A stretch of 5,771 nt of DNA from Candidatus Pacearchaeota archaeon (GCA_002690445.1 NZER01000023.1:1-5771); one strand, 5' to 3'. Counted from the first letter of the stretch, positions 1-5,771 are shown. Made by a program: numbers and translations. Notes: a model not told the origin generated them from the letters alone.

Positions 1-714
1 GGGTACTACATCTGCGAGGTAGACCTAGCCGGCGCGGACGCACAGGTCGTTGCATGGGACGCAGGCGATGAGGACCTGAAAGATGCTTTCAAGGCAGGAG
101 TTAAGATCCACCTTAAAAACGCTAAGGATATGTTCCCTGATGTTGTCCGTGGTTGGTCCGACGAGGCCATCAAAGCTACTGATAAGCCGGGGGGTATATA
201 CTACAACAACAAGAGGTTTATTCACGGAACCCACTATCTCGGTGGAGTCTCTACAATTGCTCTTGCTACGGGATGGACACAACATGAGGTTGGCCGTTGC
301 CAGAAGCGATGGTTCGATCTTCATCCTGCGATACCTCGTTGGCATACACGTCTCGATCAAGAGTTGGCTGAAACACGTTCTGCCCACAATGCCTTTGGTT
401 ATCGCATCAAGTATTTCGAACGCCCTGATCGTCTCTTACCAGAAGCGGCAGCGTGGGTTGCACAATCCACAGTCGCTTTGGTATGTCGAAAGGGAATGAA
501 GCAGTTATTCGCAAAGCACAAATCCTGGGTCAATCTTCTTCTGCAAAACCACGACGCTTGCACTTTCCAATTCCCTATGTCCCGCCTTGCTGACCTTCCC
601 TTAATCAAGCAAAGCCTCTCCGTTACCGTTCCTTACGAAGATCCTCTTGTAATCCCTTGGGGCCTCACTATATCTTCTGAGTCGTGGGGTGCAGCCAAGG
701 ATAGGAAATGGTAG
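1..714 (+). CDS. Family A DNA polymerase, C-terminal part (5' end outside window)
   Basis: This is the palm and fingers region of a phage replicative DNA polymerase of the Pol I (family A) type, which extends a primer with dNTPs. The frame is open from base 1 and stops with TAG, leaving 237 residues. Numbering from the first visible residue, motif A is EVDLAGADAQ with the metal-binding aspartate D8. The fingers helix (motif B) is NNKRFIHGTHYLGG with K71 and Y79. The segment EAAAWVAQSTVA (about 148-159) matches the conserved Gln region. Motif C is QNHDACTFQFP with H184 and D185. The end, IPWGLTISSESWG, is like the usual Pol A C-terminus. The residue at the E. coli Phe762 position appears to be His75, and motif C reads HDA rather than HDE. 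Similar HG..Y fingers helices are, from memory, found in other phage polymerases. The exonuclease domain, if present, lies outside the window. The family call is firm; the exact subfamily is not. Confidence 0.9.
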   Translation, partial: GYYICEVDLAGADAQVVAWDAGDEDLKDAFKAGVKIHLKNAKDMFPDVVRGWSDEAIKATDKPGGIYYNNKRFIHGTHYLGGVSTIALATGWTQHEVGRCQKRWFDLHPAIPRWHTRLDQELAETRSAHNAFGYRIKYFERPDRLLPEAAAWVAQSTVALVCRKGMKQLFAKHKSWVNLLLQNHDACTFQFPMSRLADLPLIKQSLSVTVPYEDPLVIPWGLTISSESWGAAKDRKW

Positions 715-716
715 AA

Positions 717-753
717 CGGGCATTGGCGAAATTGCCCCAACGCCCGGTCTTTT
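717..753 (+). terminator. Probable intrinsic terminator after the polymerase gene
   Basis: Three bases after the polymerase stop codon, CGGGC (717-721) can pair with GCCCG (742-746). The stem continues past one A-C mismatch as TTGG (723-726) with CCAA (737-740). A smaller alternative hairpin, GGC-GAAATT-GCC (725-736), lies inside. The stem is followed by the T-rich tail GGTCTTTTG (746-754). This is the layout of a rho-independent terminator, although the T run is short. It sits just upstream of the next ribosome binding site, so it could reduce read-through from the polymerase into the downstream genes. The call comes from base pairing by eye, with no folding energy calculated. Confidence 0.5.
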
Positions 754-756
754 GAC

Positions 757-761
757 GGAGG
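757..761 (+). promoter_or_regulatory. Shine-Dalgarno sequence for the DUF1937 gene
   Basis: GGAGG lies five bases before the ATG at 767. It decides the start: an in-frame ATG at 689 lies inside the polymerase frame and would add residues unlike the family N-terminus, whereas the ATG at 767 begins with the typical YLASPYSG segment. Confidence 0.75.
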
Positions 762-766
762 ATGCT

Positions 767-1114
767 ATGTCGTTTGTTTACTTAGCTTCACCCTACTCCG
801 GCACGGAGGAGCAAATGGAGGAGCGCTTCCACCTCGCTGTCGAACACACAGCGTGGATGCTGGATCGTTCTGTCACAGTCTATTCGCCCATTGTGCACTG
901 CCACCACGTCAGGTCGTATCTTCCACGTGACCTTGACTTCTGGCTCTATCACGACTTCAACATGATCCGTGCGAGCCACGAACTCCGTATCCTCAAACTC
1001 GATGGATGGCGCAAGTCAGAAGGGATCGCCAGGGAGATCGACTATTGTCGCGAGATCAAGCGATCGATCACAACCGTGGAGTTCAAATCCAGCAGTGTCT
1101 CGCCACTTTCCTAA
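767..1114 (+). CDS. DUF1937 family protein (nucleoside deoxyribosyltransferase-like)
   Basis: This 115-residue protein matches the phage and bacterial DUF1937 family, whose members have a nucleoside 2-deoxyribosyltransferase-like Rossmann fold and no settled function. Visible hallmarks are the N-terminal strand and loop FVYLASPYSG (3-12), a helix with ERF (19-21), VYSPIVHCHH (38-47), FWLYHDFNMI (58-67) with D63, and LDGWRKSEGIAREI (78-91). E90, in the GIAREI segment, lies where the catalytic glutamate sits in deoxyribosyltransferases, which suggests N-glycosidic bond chemistry on nucleosides or nucleotides. That is inference from the fold. The length is normal for the family. The ATG has a good Shine-Dalgarno sequence five bases upstream. 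The gene lies 52 bases after the polymerase, and its 3' end overlaps the ATPase gene by 20 bases. Its placement beside a dCMP deaminase fits a role in the phage nucleotide pool. The last 15 or so residues, rich in serine, look unconserved. Confidence 0.85.
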   Translation: MSFVYLASPYSGTEEQMEERFHLAVEHTAWMLDRSVTVYSPIVHCHHVRSYLPRDLDFWLYHDFNMIRASHELRILKLDGWRKSEGIAREIDYCREIKRSITTVEFKSSSVSPLS

Positions 1115-2342
1115 CTGGCTGGAAGGATACGCCGACTATACAGCATACAGTGAGTCACCGGCCCTTTTCCATTTTTGGACAGGGGTGTCCACCATCGCAG
1201 GTGCACTGCGCCGTCGTGTCTGGATAGACGAGCGTTTCTTCCAATGGACTCCTAACTTCTACATCATCTTGGTGGCACCACCGGGAGTTGTAGCGAAGTC
1301 TACCTCTGTTCGCATAGGATTGAAACTTCTCGAACAGGTCGAAGGTATAAAGTTCGGTCCGAAGTCACTAACATGGCAGGGCCTAGCGAAAGCCTTGCAA
1401 GACGCAGAGGAGCATGTTGCTGTCAGCCCAACCGCCGTGCTTGACGGCGAGGACATGCTTCCAATGTCCTGTCTTACCTGCTCAGTTAATGAGCTAGGCA
1501 CATTCCTTCGTCCCGAAAACGGTGAGATGCTGGACTTCTTCACTGATGTCTACGATGGTCAGAAAGGCGTGTGGGATCGCGCACTCGCTACCCAGGACGG
1601 ATACAAGATCATCAATGGCTGGGTCAATGTAATATCAGCCACCACACCCGGATGGCTGCGTCGGAACTACACCGAGACCATGATCGAGGGTGGTCTAACG
1701 TCGCGCATCCTGTTCGTCTACGGGGACAAGAAGCGTCACCTTATGCCGTATCTCAGCGATCGTGTAGACAGCGACGACTTCGCTGAGCACGGCAAGAAGC
1801 TCGTTGAGGATCTGCGACAGATAGCAGAACTCGTCGGGGAGTATCACCTCACCAAAGAGGCCCGCGAGTGGGGACGTGCATGGTACGAGAAGCACTGGAC
1901 ACAAGAGCGTCCTCGCCACATGGCGTCAGACCGCTACGCTGGTTACATCGCACGTAAGCAAACGCATATGCACAAACTAGCGATGGTGATTGCTGCGGCG
2001 CATCGGAACGAGTTGGAAATCCACCAGCGCGACCTGTTCCTCGCAGACCACATGGTGTCAGGGCTTGAACAGTCCATGACCCACGTGTTCCAGTCTATCG
2101 GTATGGCTGAAACCTCACGCAATGCGATGGAGATTGTATCCTATGTGCGCGCGTACAAGGAGATCAAAGCCGAGGAGCTTTGGCGCTGCGTCATGCGGAT
2201 CATGGAGCCAAAGCCGTATCAAGAAGCGTTGGATATGGCAGTCAAGGCGAAGTTCATCAAGATCGTAGTTCGAGGAAACACGCTGCATTACGCAGCTGTG
2301 TATGAGAAGAAAGAGGAGAAGGAAGATGCTGGAACGTCCTAG
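1095..2342 (+). CDS. DUF3987-like phage ATPase, putative replicative helicase
   Basis: This 415-residue protein, counted from the GTG at 1095, looks like the DUF3987 group of phage and plasmid P-loop ATPases, which are often placed in replication modules and sometimes named helicase or primase-helicase. The N-terminus, NWLEGYADYTAYSESPALFH (7-26), is typical of these proteins. The P-loop is VAPPGVVAKSTSV (60-72) with K68 but alanine for the second glycine. A Walker B-like strand is CSVNELGTFL (129-138) with E133. YDGQKG (153-158) and GGLTSR (199-204) follow, the latter with a candidate arginine finger R204. A KLAMVIAAAH helix (294-303) and a likely winged-helix C-terminus (about 340-400) complete it. 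In-frame starts at GTG 969 and ATG 1002 would run deep inside the preceding gene and lack a Shine-Dalgarno sequence. GTG 1095 has GGAG at 1078-1081, but the spacing of 13 bases is long. The Lys/Glu-rich end overlaps the deaminase start by 17 bases. The helicase role is inferred; the ATPase family is better supported. Confidence 0.78.
   Translation: MSRHFPNWLEGYADYTAYSESPALFHFWTGVSTIAGALRRRVWIDERFFQWTPNFYIILVAPPGVVAKSTSVRIGLKLLEQVEGIKFGPKSLTWQGLAKALQDAEEHVAVSPTAVLDGEDMLPMSCLTCSVNELGTFLRPENGEMLDFFTDVYDGQKGVWDRALATQDGYKIINGWVNVISATTPGWLRRNYTETMIEGGLTSRILFVYGDKKRHLMPYLSDRVDSDDFAEHGKKLVEDLRQIAELVGEYHLTKEAREWGRAWYEKHWTQERPRHMASDRYAGYIARKQTHMHKLAMVIAAAHRNELEIHQRDLFLADHMVSGLEQSMTHVFQSIGMAETSRNAMEIVSYVRAYKEIKAEELWRCVMRIMEPKPYQEALDMAVKAKFIKIVVRGNTLHYAAVYEKKEEKEDAGTS
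2313..2318 (+). promoter_or_regulatory. Shine-Dalgarno sequence for the deaminase gene
   Basis: GAGGAG lies seven bases before the ATG at 2326, inside the Lys/Glu-rich end of the ATPase gene. It favours this ATG over the one at 2302, which would add the eight residues MRRKRRRK and has no such site. The purine-rich stretch thus serves both as ATPase codons and as ribosome binding site. Confidence 0.7.
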
Positions 2343-2943
2343 CTGGGGTGAGTGGTTCATGGGCTTGGCGATGTATGCCGCGACACGTTCGAAGGATCCC
2401 ACCACAAAGTGCGGCGCCGTGTTGGTCGGAGTGCGTAACTCTCAAGTAGCACTCGGCTACAACGGATTTCCACCTGAGGTGATCGACAGAATAAGCCGCT
2501 TGGAGGCACGTACGCTGCGCCTGCGGTACACTCAGCACGCAGAACGTAACGTCCTCGACAACGCAGCGTTCGACACGCAGGACAGCACTATGTACTCTAC
2601 GCTATTCCCGTGTCAGGAGTGCGCGAAGTCACTCATCACCAAGCAGGTTGCACTGGTGGTAGCTCCGCAATACAACTGGGGCGAGGAGCGCTGGGGAACG
2701 CATCCCAAGGAAACGGAGGCGATGTTACGTGAGGCGGGGGTTGCGTACTTCGCTATGCCGTTGCAGTTCGACTTATTCACCGTAGACGGCTTACGTCCTC
2801 CACCTCAATCCCGGATAGGGGATCGTCTGCTTCCTCCTGAGGATAAACACTCCCCACATCCCGAGCAAGTGCGCGGTAAATCTTCTGACTCGGAAGCCCA
2901 GCTTCGCGGAGGCGACGTCGGCGGAGACGCTCCTTCCGACTAG
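2326..2943 (+). CDS. dCMP deaminase (zinc-dependent cytidine/deoxycytidylate deaminase family)
   Basis: The product should convert dCMP to dUMP, the precursor for thymidylate, in the cytoplasm. The core of about 155 residues has the family features in order: helix WGEWFMGLAMYAATRSKDPT (7-26), KCGAVLV (28-34), GYNGFP (44-49), the catalytic signature QHAERN (70-75) and FPCQECA (94-100). H71, C96 and C99 are the expected zinc ligands and E73 the proton shuttle, so the active site is intact. The SKDPTTKCGA and GYNGFP segments point to dCMP deaminase rather than tRNA or free-cytidine deaminases. The ATG at 2326 is chosen for its GAGGAG site. After about residue 156 the frame continues as roughly 50 residues rich in Pro, Gly, Ser and charged residues that show no family similarity. 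This tail lies antisense to the end of the convergent giant gene. It may be a genuine unstructured extension or the result of a lost stop codon. Total length is 205 residues, longer than many dCMP deaminases. Confidence 0.9.
   Translation: MLERPSWGEWFMGLAMYAATRSKDPTTKCGAVLVGVRNSQVALGYNGFPPEVIDRISRLEARTLRLRYTQHAERNVLDNAAFDTQDSTMYSTLFPCQECAKSLITKQVALVVAPQYNWGEERWGTHPKETEAMLREAGVAYFAMPLQFDLFTVDGLRPPPQSRIGDRLLPPEDKHSPHPEQVRGKSSDSEAQLRGGDVGGDAPSD
2777..2943. other. Convergent antisense overlap of two genes
   Basis: The deaminase frame on the plus strand and the giant-protein frame on the minus strand share 167 bases at their 3' ends. The minus-strand stop (TGA) is at 2779-2777 and the plus-strand stop (TAG) at 2941-2943. 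No GC-rich hairpin followed by a T run was seen on either strand here. The conserved deaminase core is already complete before the overlap, while the giant protein uses the region for its Arg-rich helical C-terminus. Confidence 0.8.
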
Positions 2944-5771
2944 CAACCAGGTCCTTCGTCTTCAAGCGCATCCCGCCAAAGGGTGCCTCGTTGTTGAAGC
3001 GACGGATGGCAGTCAGCACATCTGCTCGCGCTTCCATATCACCTATCTCAGTGGCATGGTCGAACTGCTTTAGAAGCATACCCCGACGAACTTGCCAGAA
3101 CATCACAGTCTCTTGCTGCATCCGTTCGCGGTCCCAGGTACGAGTGAGCCGCGTTGGCATGAAACCGAGCATTTGTGAGATTGTCTCAGCAAGCTCGTCG
3201 GGATCGTTGGCGTCGAACTCCAGTATGGTAGCGCCTGTGGTTGTCTCCTCACGACCGCGTTCAAGGTAACGGAAACCACGCATCACATTCCTGACAGCGC
3301 GAGGCATTGCTCGCTCCAGCCTTTTCGAGTCGTCCACAGGCAGGTTCTCGTCAGACAGAAACTTCGCCAAATTGATACCTATGCCGAAGGCCGCGCCCGC
3401 CACATCGGTCCCAGTACGGGAGAACCTTTCGTTAAAGTCCAGCCCAGGCGTCCCCATCTCAGCCATGCCTGGAATAATCCTTCCCAGACCAATGCTTGCA
3501 CTCATGTCGAACTTTGGCACAGGAACGCCCAGAATATCCGCAACTGCTGGGATGCCGAAGCCTTCACGACTGACGCCATGCAGGATCATATCCGCCGCGC
3601 GAGGATCGTCGGTCAGCTCCGTAACGAACTGACGTAGCTCCAGCTCCACGTCGAAGTTCTTATCGAACCGCCGCGCTGCCCATTTCGCGAAGCCTGCTAG
3701 GTCCTCTGCTCCAGGCAGTCCCATCGTACCTGCCGCCAAGAGCATCATGAGGAAGAACCGTCCCCGACCTGGGTTGTAGCGAGCGAAGTACATCATACCC
3801 TGGGTGAACATCCAGAACATGAACAGCGCACCCTTGCGTCCACGCATGAACCGCGGACGTGCCCAGGATGCGTATTCGAATTGTGTCCTCCGCACTGCAT
3901 CCTTACCGGATAGGTACGCCTTGGCTTCTATGTCAGACCAGCCCTGGTCGCGCATGTCCTTATATTCAAGCCCATGTGTCTTCTGCAGCTCTGTCAGGTG
4001 TTTATTGTCCGGATCCTTCAATGCCAGCTCGCGTCCAGCGTGGAACACCCAGCGACGATTGAGCTTCTCACTGTGCTGGAACATGAAGGCAGACCAATGT
4101 GAGATAGACATGAGCGCTCTTTGCGCCTTCGTTCCCGGCAACAGCCGCGAGAGGTTCCCACCTTCCGCCGTCGCTGCCAGCTCTGTCGCTTGTGATTCGT
4201 CCATGAAGCCTTCACTCACGGCGCGTGTGATCGCACGAAGCTTTTCATCCGTGAGGTCCTTGTGGTTCCCTTTGTACATCTTGCGTGTGCTCAGTACAGA
4301 GTTCTTAATCGCATTGATTGTTTTCAGGTCACCATAGTGCGCGCTTAGATAAGGCACTGCCACCAGCGGAACCTGCGTGAAGTTCAACGCGGCGCTGGCT
4401 GGACTGAACCCGAGCCACCAAACGAACGCGGCGGAGCGTAGCTGTGCCCAATCCTTGCCGGGGTTCATCGTCGTGTTCAGATGGTCCTGGAAATAATCAA
4501 TCAACTGAACCCGCTTGGTCGTATCATAACCTTCTTTGTTGAAGTCTCGAACCTCCGCTTCCATGTCGGTCAGGTTACGCTGCAGCTGGTCCTTGAATTC
4601 TAGCTTTGACATGAAGTTGGCAGCGTGCCAGAAGTACGTCGCATAAGTCCGCTGCCCATCCATACTGAAGCCAGGAATATTCTTTCTCCTGGCAAACTGC
4701 TTACGGAAGCCGTGGCTTGGGGACATCCCGATAATCAGGTCGTCCAAAGCCTTGGTCTGGGTTTCATCGAGGACAAGCTTTTTCTTCAACAACTCAAGAA
4801 AGATCGGAGGCAACCCGCGGAAAGGTGCTGCTTCCTTAGGCAGCATACTGACGCTGATTGTCGTATCAGGATTACGCTGTCGAATGCGTTGCACACTCGC
4901 ACGCGCTTGCCTCCGCGTGTCGAACATCTCCATGTAAGTGGTCGTGCCTTTGTTATTCTTGGCAATAACAGTATGATTACCAAATCCAGTATGTGGAAAG
5001 TACGGACGCGCCCGCAGCTCTCGTATGGTCTTCTTGGTGTTCGATATCTCAAGCTCTTTCTTGATCGCTGATTTCTCTTCAGTAAAGGTGCGTTCAATAT
5101 CCTGGATCAGCAACTCCTCGATCTTATCCAGCACTGCAATGAAGTCGTCTTTGACCTTACGGTAAACCGACACACCACTTTCATGCAAGCCGTAACGAAC
5201 GGCGAGCTTTCCAATTTCCTCGTCGGTAGGATGCCGTGCGGGCTCGTCAGTCTTTAGGTAATCCATGCGTTCCAAGGCAAACATGAAGTCGGAGAGGCGA
5301 CTGCTCTGCCTCTTACCCAGTGTCTTCCACTCCTTAACCCTGGTATCCGCGCGTGCCTTCCAGTGCATCGTTGCGTTGTGCCACATGTCGATAAACTGAA
5401 CATGCCGCTGGATGCCTGGGACATGCTTGTTCTTGGCAGCAACCTGGAGGATATTATATCCCCACTTTGCCAAAAAATCGAAGTCATCTTGCAACGACTT
5501 CAATCCGGTCTTGCCAGAACGAACACCAATTCGCTCCATCATCCGAACCAGTCCGTCCGTGTTCAGTTTCTTCGGTACGAAGGTTCCATCCGAGTCGATC
5601 GGATCGTGTGGGATAGGCTTGCCATCGACCTCGGTAATCACTACTTCGTCAGGATCAAACAGCACATAGTTAAACGTAGGCTTGTCAGTCGGAGAACGGC
5701 TTGACGCATCCAGATAACGCAAGCCGGGTACACCACCATCGCGCAAGGCAAGGCTCGCCGCGCGCTGTCCA
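2777..5771 (-). CDS. Giant PLxRFG-type phage polyvalent protein, C-terminal part (5' end outside window)
   Basis: The frame is open from the right edge, so about 998 C-terminal residues of a larger protein are visible; the first possible start (TTG at 5746) is probably internal. Residues are numbered from that TTG. GVPGLRYLDASSR (5-17) and FNYVLFDPDEVVI (25-37) resemble a conserved segment seen in large phage proteins. YFPHTGFG (249-256) aligns with the YFPLxRFG signature but has lost its Leu and Arg; a small domain with FDTRRQARA (275-283) follows. Later come a hydrophobic stretch with FTQVPLVAVPYLSAHYG (456-472), FEYASWARPRFMRG (623-636), hydrophobic LFMFWMFTQGMMYFA (641-655) and FFLMMLLAAGTMG (664-676), then a helical tail with PRAVRNVMRGFRYLERG (815-831), LGFMPTRLTR (860-869) and Arg-rich KERLRRRRLRE (938-948). 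From memory, such proteins of 1,400 to 5,000 residues occur in phages and prophages and are thought to enter the cell with the DNA. That function, and a membrane contact, are inferred. No catalytic site was recognised in the visible part. Confidence 0.78.
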   Translation of the reverse strand, partial: GQRAASLALRDGGVPGLRYLDASSRSPTDKPTFNYVLFDPDEVVITEVDGKPIPHDPIDSDGTFVPKKLNTDGLVRMMERIGVRSGKTGLKSLQDDFDFLAKWGYNILQVAAKNKHVPGIQRHVQFIDMWHNATMHWKARADTRVKEWKTLGKRQSSRLSDFMFALERMDYLKTDEPARHPTDEEIGKLAVRYGLHESGVSVYRKVKDDFIAVLDKIEELLIQDIERTFTEEKSAIKKELEISNTKKTIRELRARPYFPHTGFGNHTVIAKNNKGTTTYMEMFDTRRQARASVQRIRQRNPDTTISVSMLPKEAAPFRGLPPIFLELLKKKLVLDETQTKALDDLIIGMSPSHGFRKQFARRKNIPGFSMDGQRTYATYFWHAANFMSKLEFKDQLQRNLTDMEAEVRDFNKEGYDTTKRVQLIDYFQDHLNTTMNPGKDWAQLRSAAFVWWLGFSPASAALNFTQVPLVAVPYLSAHYGDLKTINAIKNSVLSTRKMYKGNHKDLTDEKLRAITRAVSEGFMDESQATELAATAEGGNLSRLLPGTKAQRALMSISHWSAFMFQHSEKLNRRWVFHAGRELALKDPDNKHLTELQKTHGLEYKDMRDQGWSDIEAKAYLSGKDAVRRTQFEYASWARPRFMRGRKGALFMFWMFTQGMMYFARYNPGRGRFFLMMLLAAGTMGLPGAEDLAGFAKWAARRFDKNFDVELELRQFVTELTDDPRAADMILHGVSREGFGIPAVADILGVPVPKFDMSASIGLGRIIPGMAEMGTPGLDFNERFSRTGTDVAGAAFGIGINLAKFLSDENLPVDDSKRLERAMPRAVRNVMRGFRYLERGREETTTGATILEFDANDPDELAETISQMLGFMPTRLTRTWDRERMQQETVMFWQVRRGMLLKQFDHATEIGDMEARADVLTAIRRFNNEAPFGGMRLKTKDLVASRKERLRRRRLREAGLPSQKIYRALARDVGSVYPQEEADDPLSGIEVEDVSRLR

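Noticed and set aside
25..387. A 120-codon minus-strand frame opposite the polymerase
   Set aside because: It is antisense to motifs A and B of the polymerase and has no recognisable protein features.
83..499. A 138-codon plus-strand frame within the polymerase
   Set aside because: It overlaps the polymerase in another frame, and the polymerase frame carries motifs A, B and C.
969..1094. A longer ATPase N-terminus starting at GTG 969 or ATG 1002
   Set aside because: It would overlap the DUF1937 gene by more than 110 bases, has no ribosome binding site, and encodes a serine-rich segment unlike the family N-terminus.
1076..1114. A programmed +1 frameshift joining DUF1937 and the ATPase
   Set aside because: The frames do overlap with a +1 offset, but no slippery sequence or stimulatory structure was evident, and a separate GTG start explains the arrangement.
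2302..2325. A deaminase start at ATG 2302 with an MRRKRRRK leader
   Set aside because: The ATG at 2326 has a well-placed GAGGAG site, while the earlier ATG has none and only reads the purine-rich binding site as codons.
2905..2935. A possible hairpin (GGAGGCG with CGCTCC) as a terminator for the convergent genes
   Set aside because: The pairing is short, with a bulge and a long loop, and no T run follows on either strand.
3804..4337. A 177-codon open frame on the plus strand inside the giant gene
   Set aside because: It is antisense to a well-conserved part of the giant protein, is rich in Ser, Arg and Cys with no recognisable motif, and has no clear ribosome binding site.
4625..5071. A 148-codon plus-strand frame opposite the PLxRFG region
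   Set aside because: It is a shadow of the minus-strand gene with no family features; the opposite strand carries the recognisable motif.

Overview
This window looks like part of the genome of a tailed double-stranded DNA phage, or a prophage. The host is probably a Gram-negative bacterium, but that is inference from the protein families. Coding density is almost total: five protein genes fill the window, and the only gap is about 52 bases. No tRNA, rRNA, CRISPR array, insertion sequence or attachment site was seen.

Region 1 (positions 1-2943, plus strand) is a replication and nucleotide-metabolism block. It begins inside a family A DNA polymerase, of which only the C-terminal 237 residues are present. 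A short gap follows, holding a GC-rich hairpin with a T-rich tail (a probable intrinsic terminator) and a strong Shine-Dalgarno sequence. Next come three tightly packed genes. The first is a small DUF1937 protein related to nucleoside deoxyribosyltransferases. The second is a DUF3987-like phage ATPase with a degenerate P-loop, probably a replicative helicase or helicase-primase type protein. The third is a dCMP deaminase with a complete zinc site. Overlaps of 20 and 17 bases between these genes suggest translational coupling. Together they would supply DNA synthesis, ATP-driven unwinding or remodelling, and pyrimidine deoxynucleotide for viral DNA.

Region 2 (positions 2777-5771, minus strand) is a single reading frame of about 998 codons. 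It is open at the right edge of the window, so the true start lies outside. It resembles the C-terminal part of the giant phage 'polyvalent' proteins known as PLxRFG-type proteins. The visible part has a GxPGxRYLD-type segment near its upstream end, a degenerate PLxRFG motif, hydrophobic segments, and a conserved helical tail with an arginine-rich stretch. Such proteins are thought to be carried in the virion and injected, but that role is inferred here.

The two blocks converge. The last 167 bases of the deaminase frame lie antisense to the last codons of the giant gene, and no intrinsic terminator was seen at the junction. The most interesting points are the divergent polymerase active-site motifs, the antisense overlap that creates a deaminase tail, the P-loop that departs from consensus, and the giant protein with its altered signature motif.
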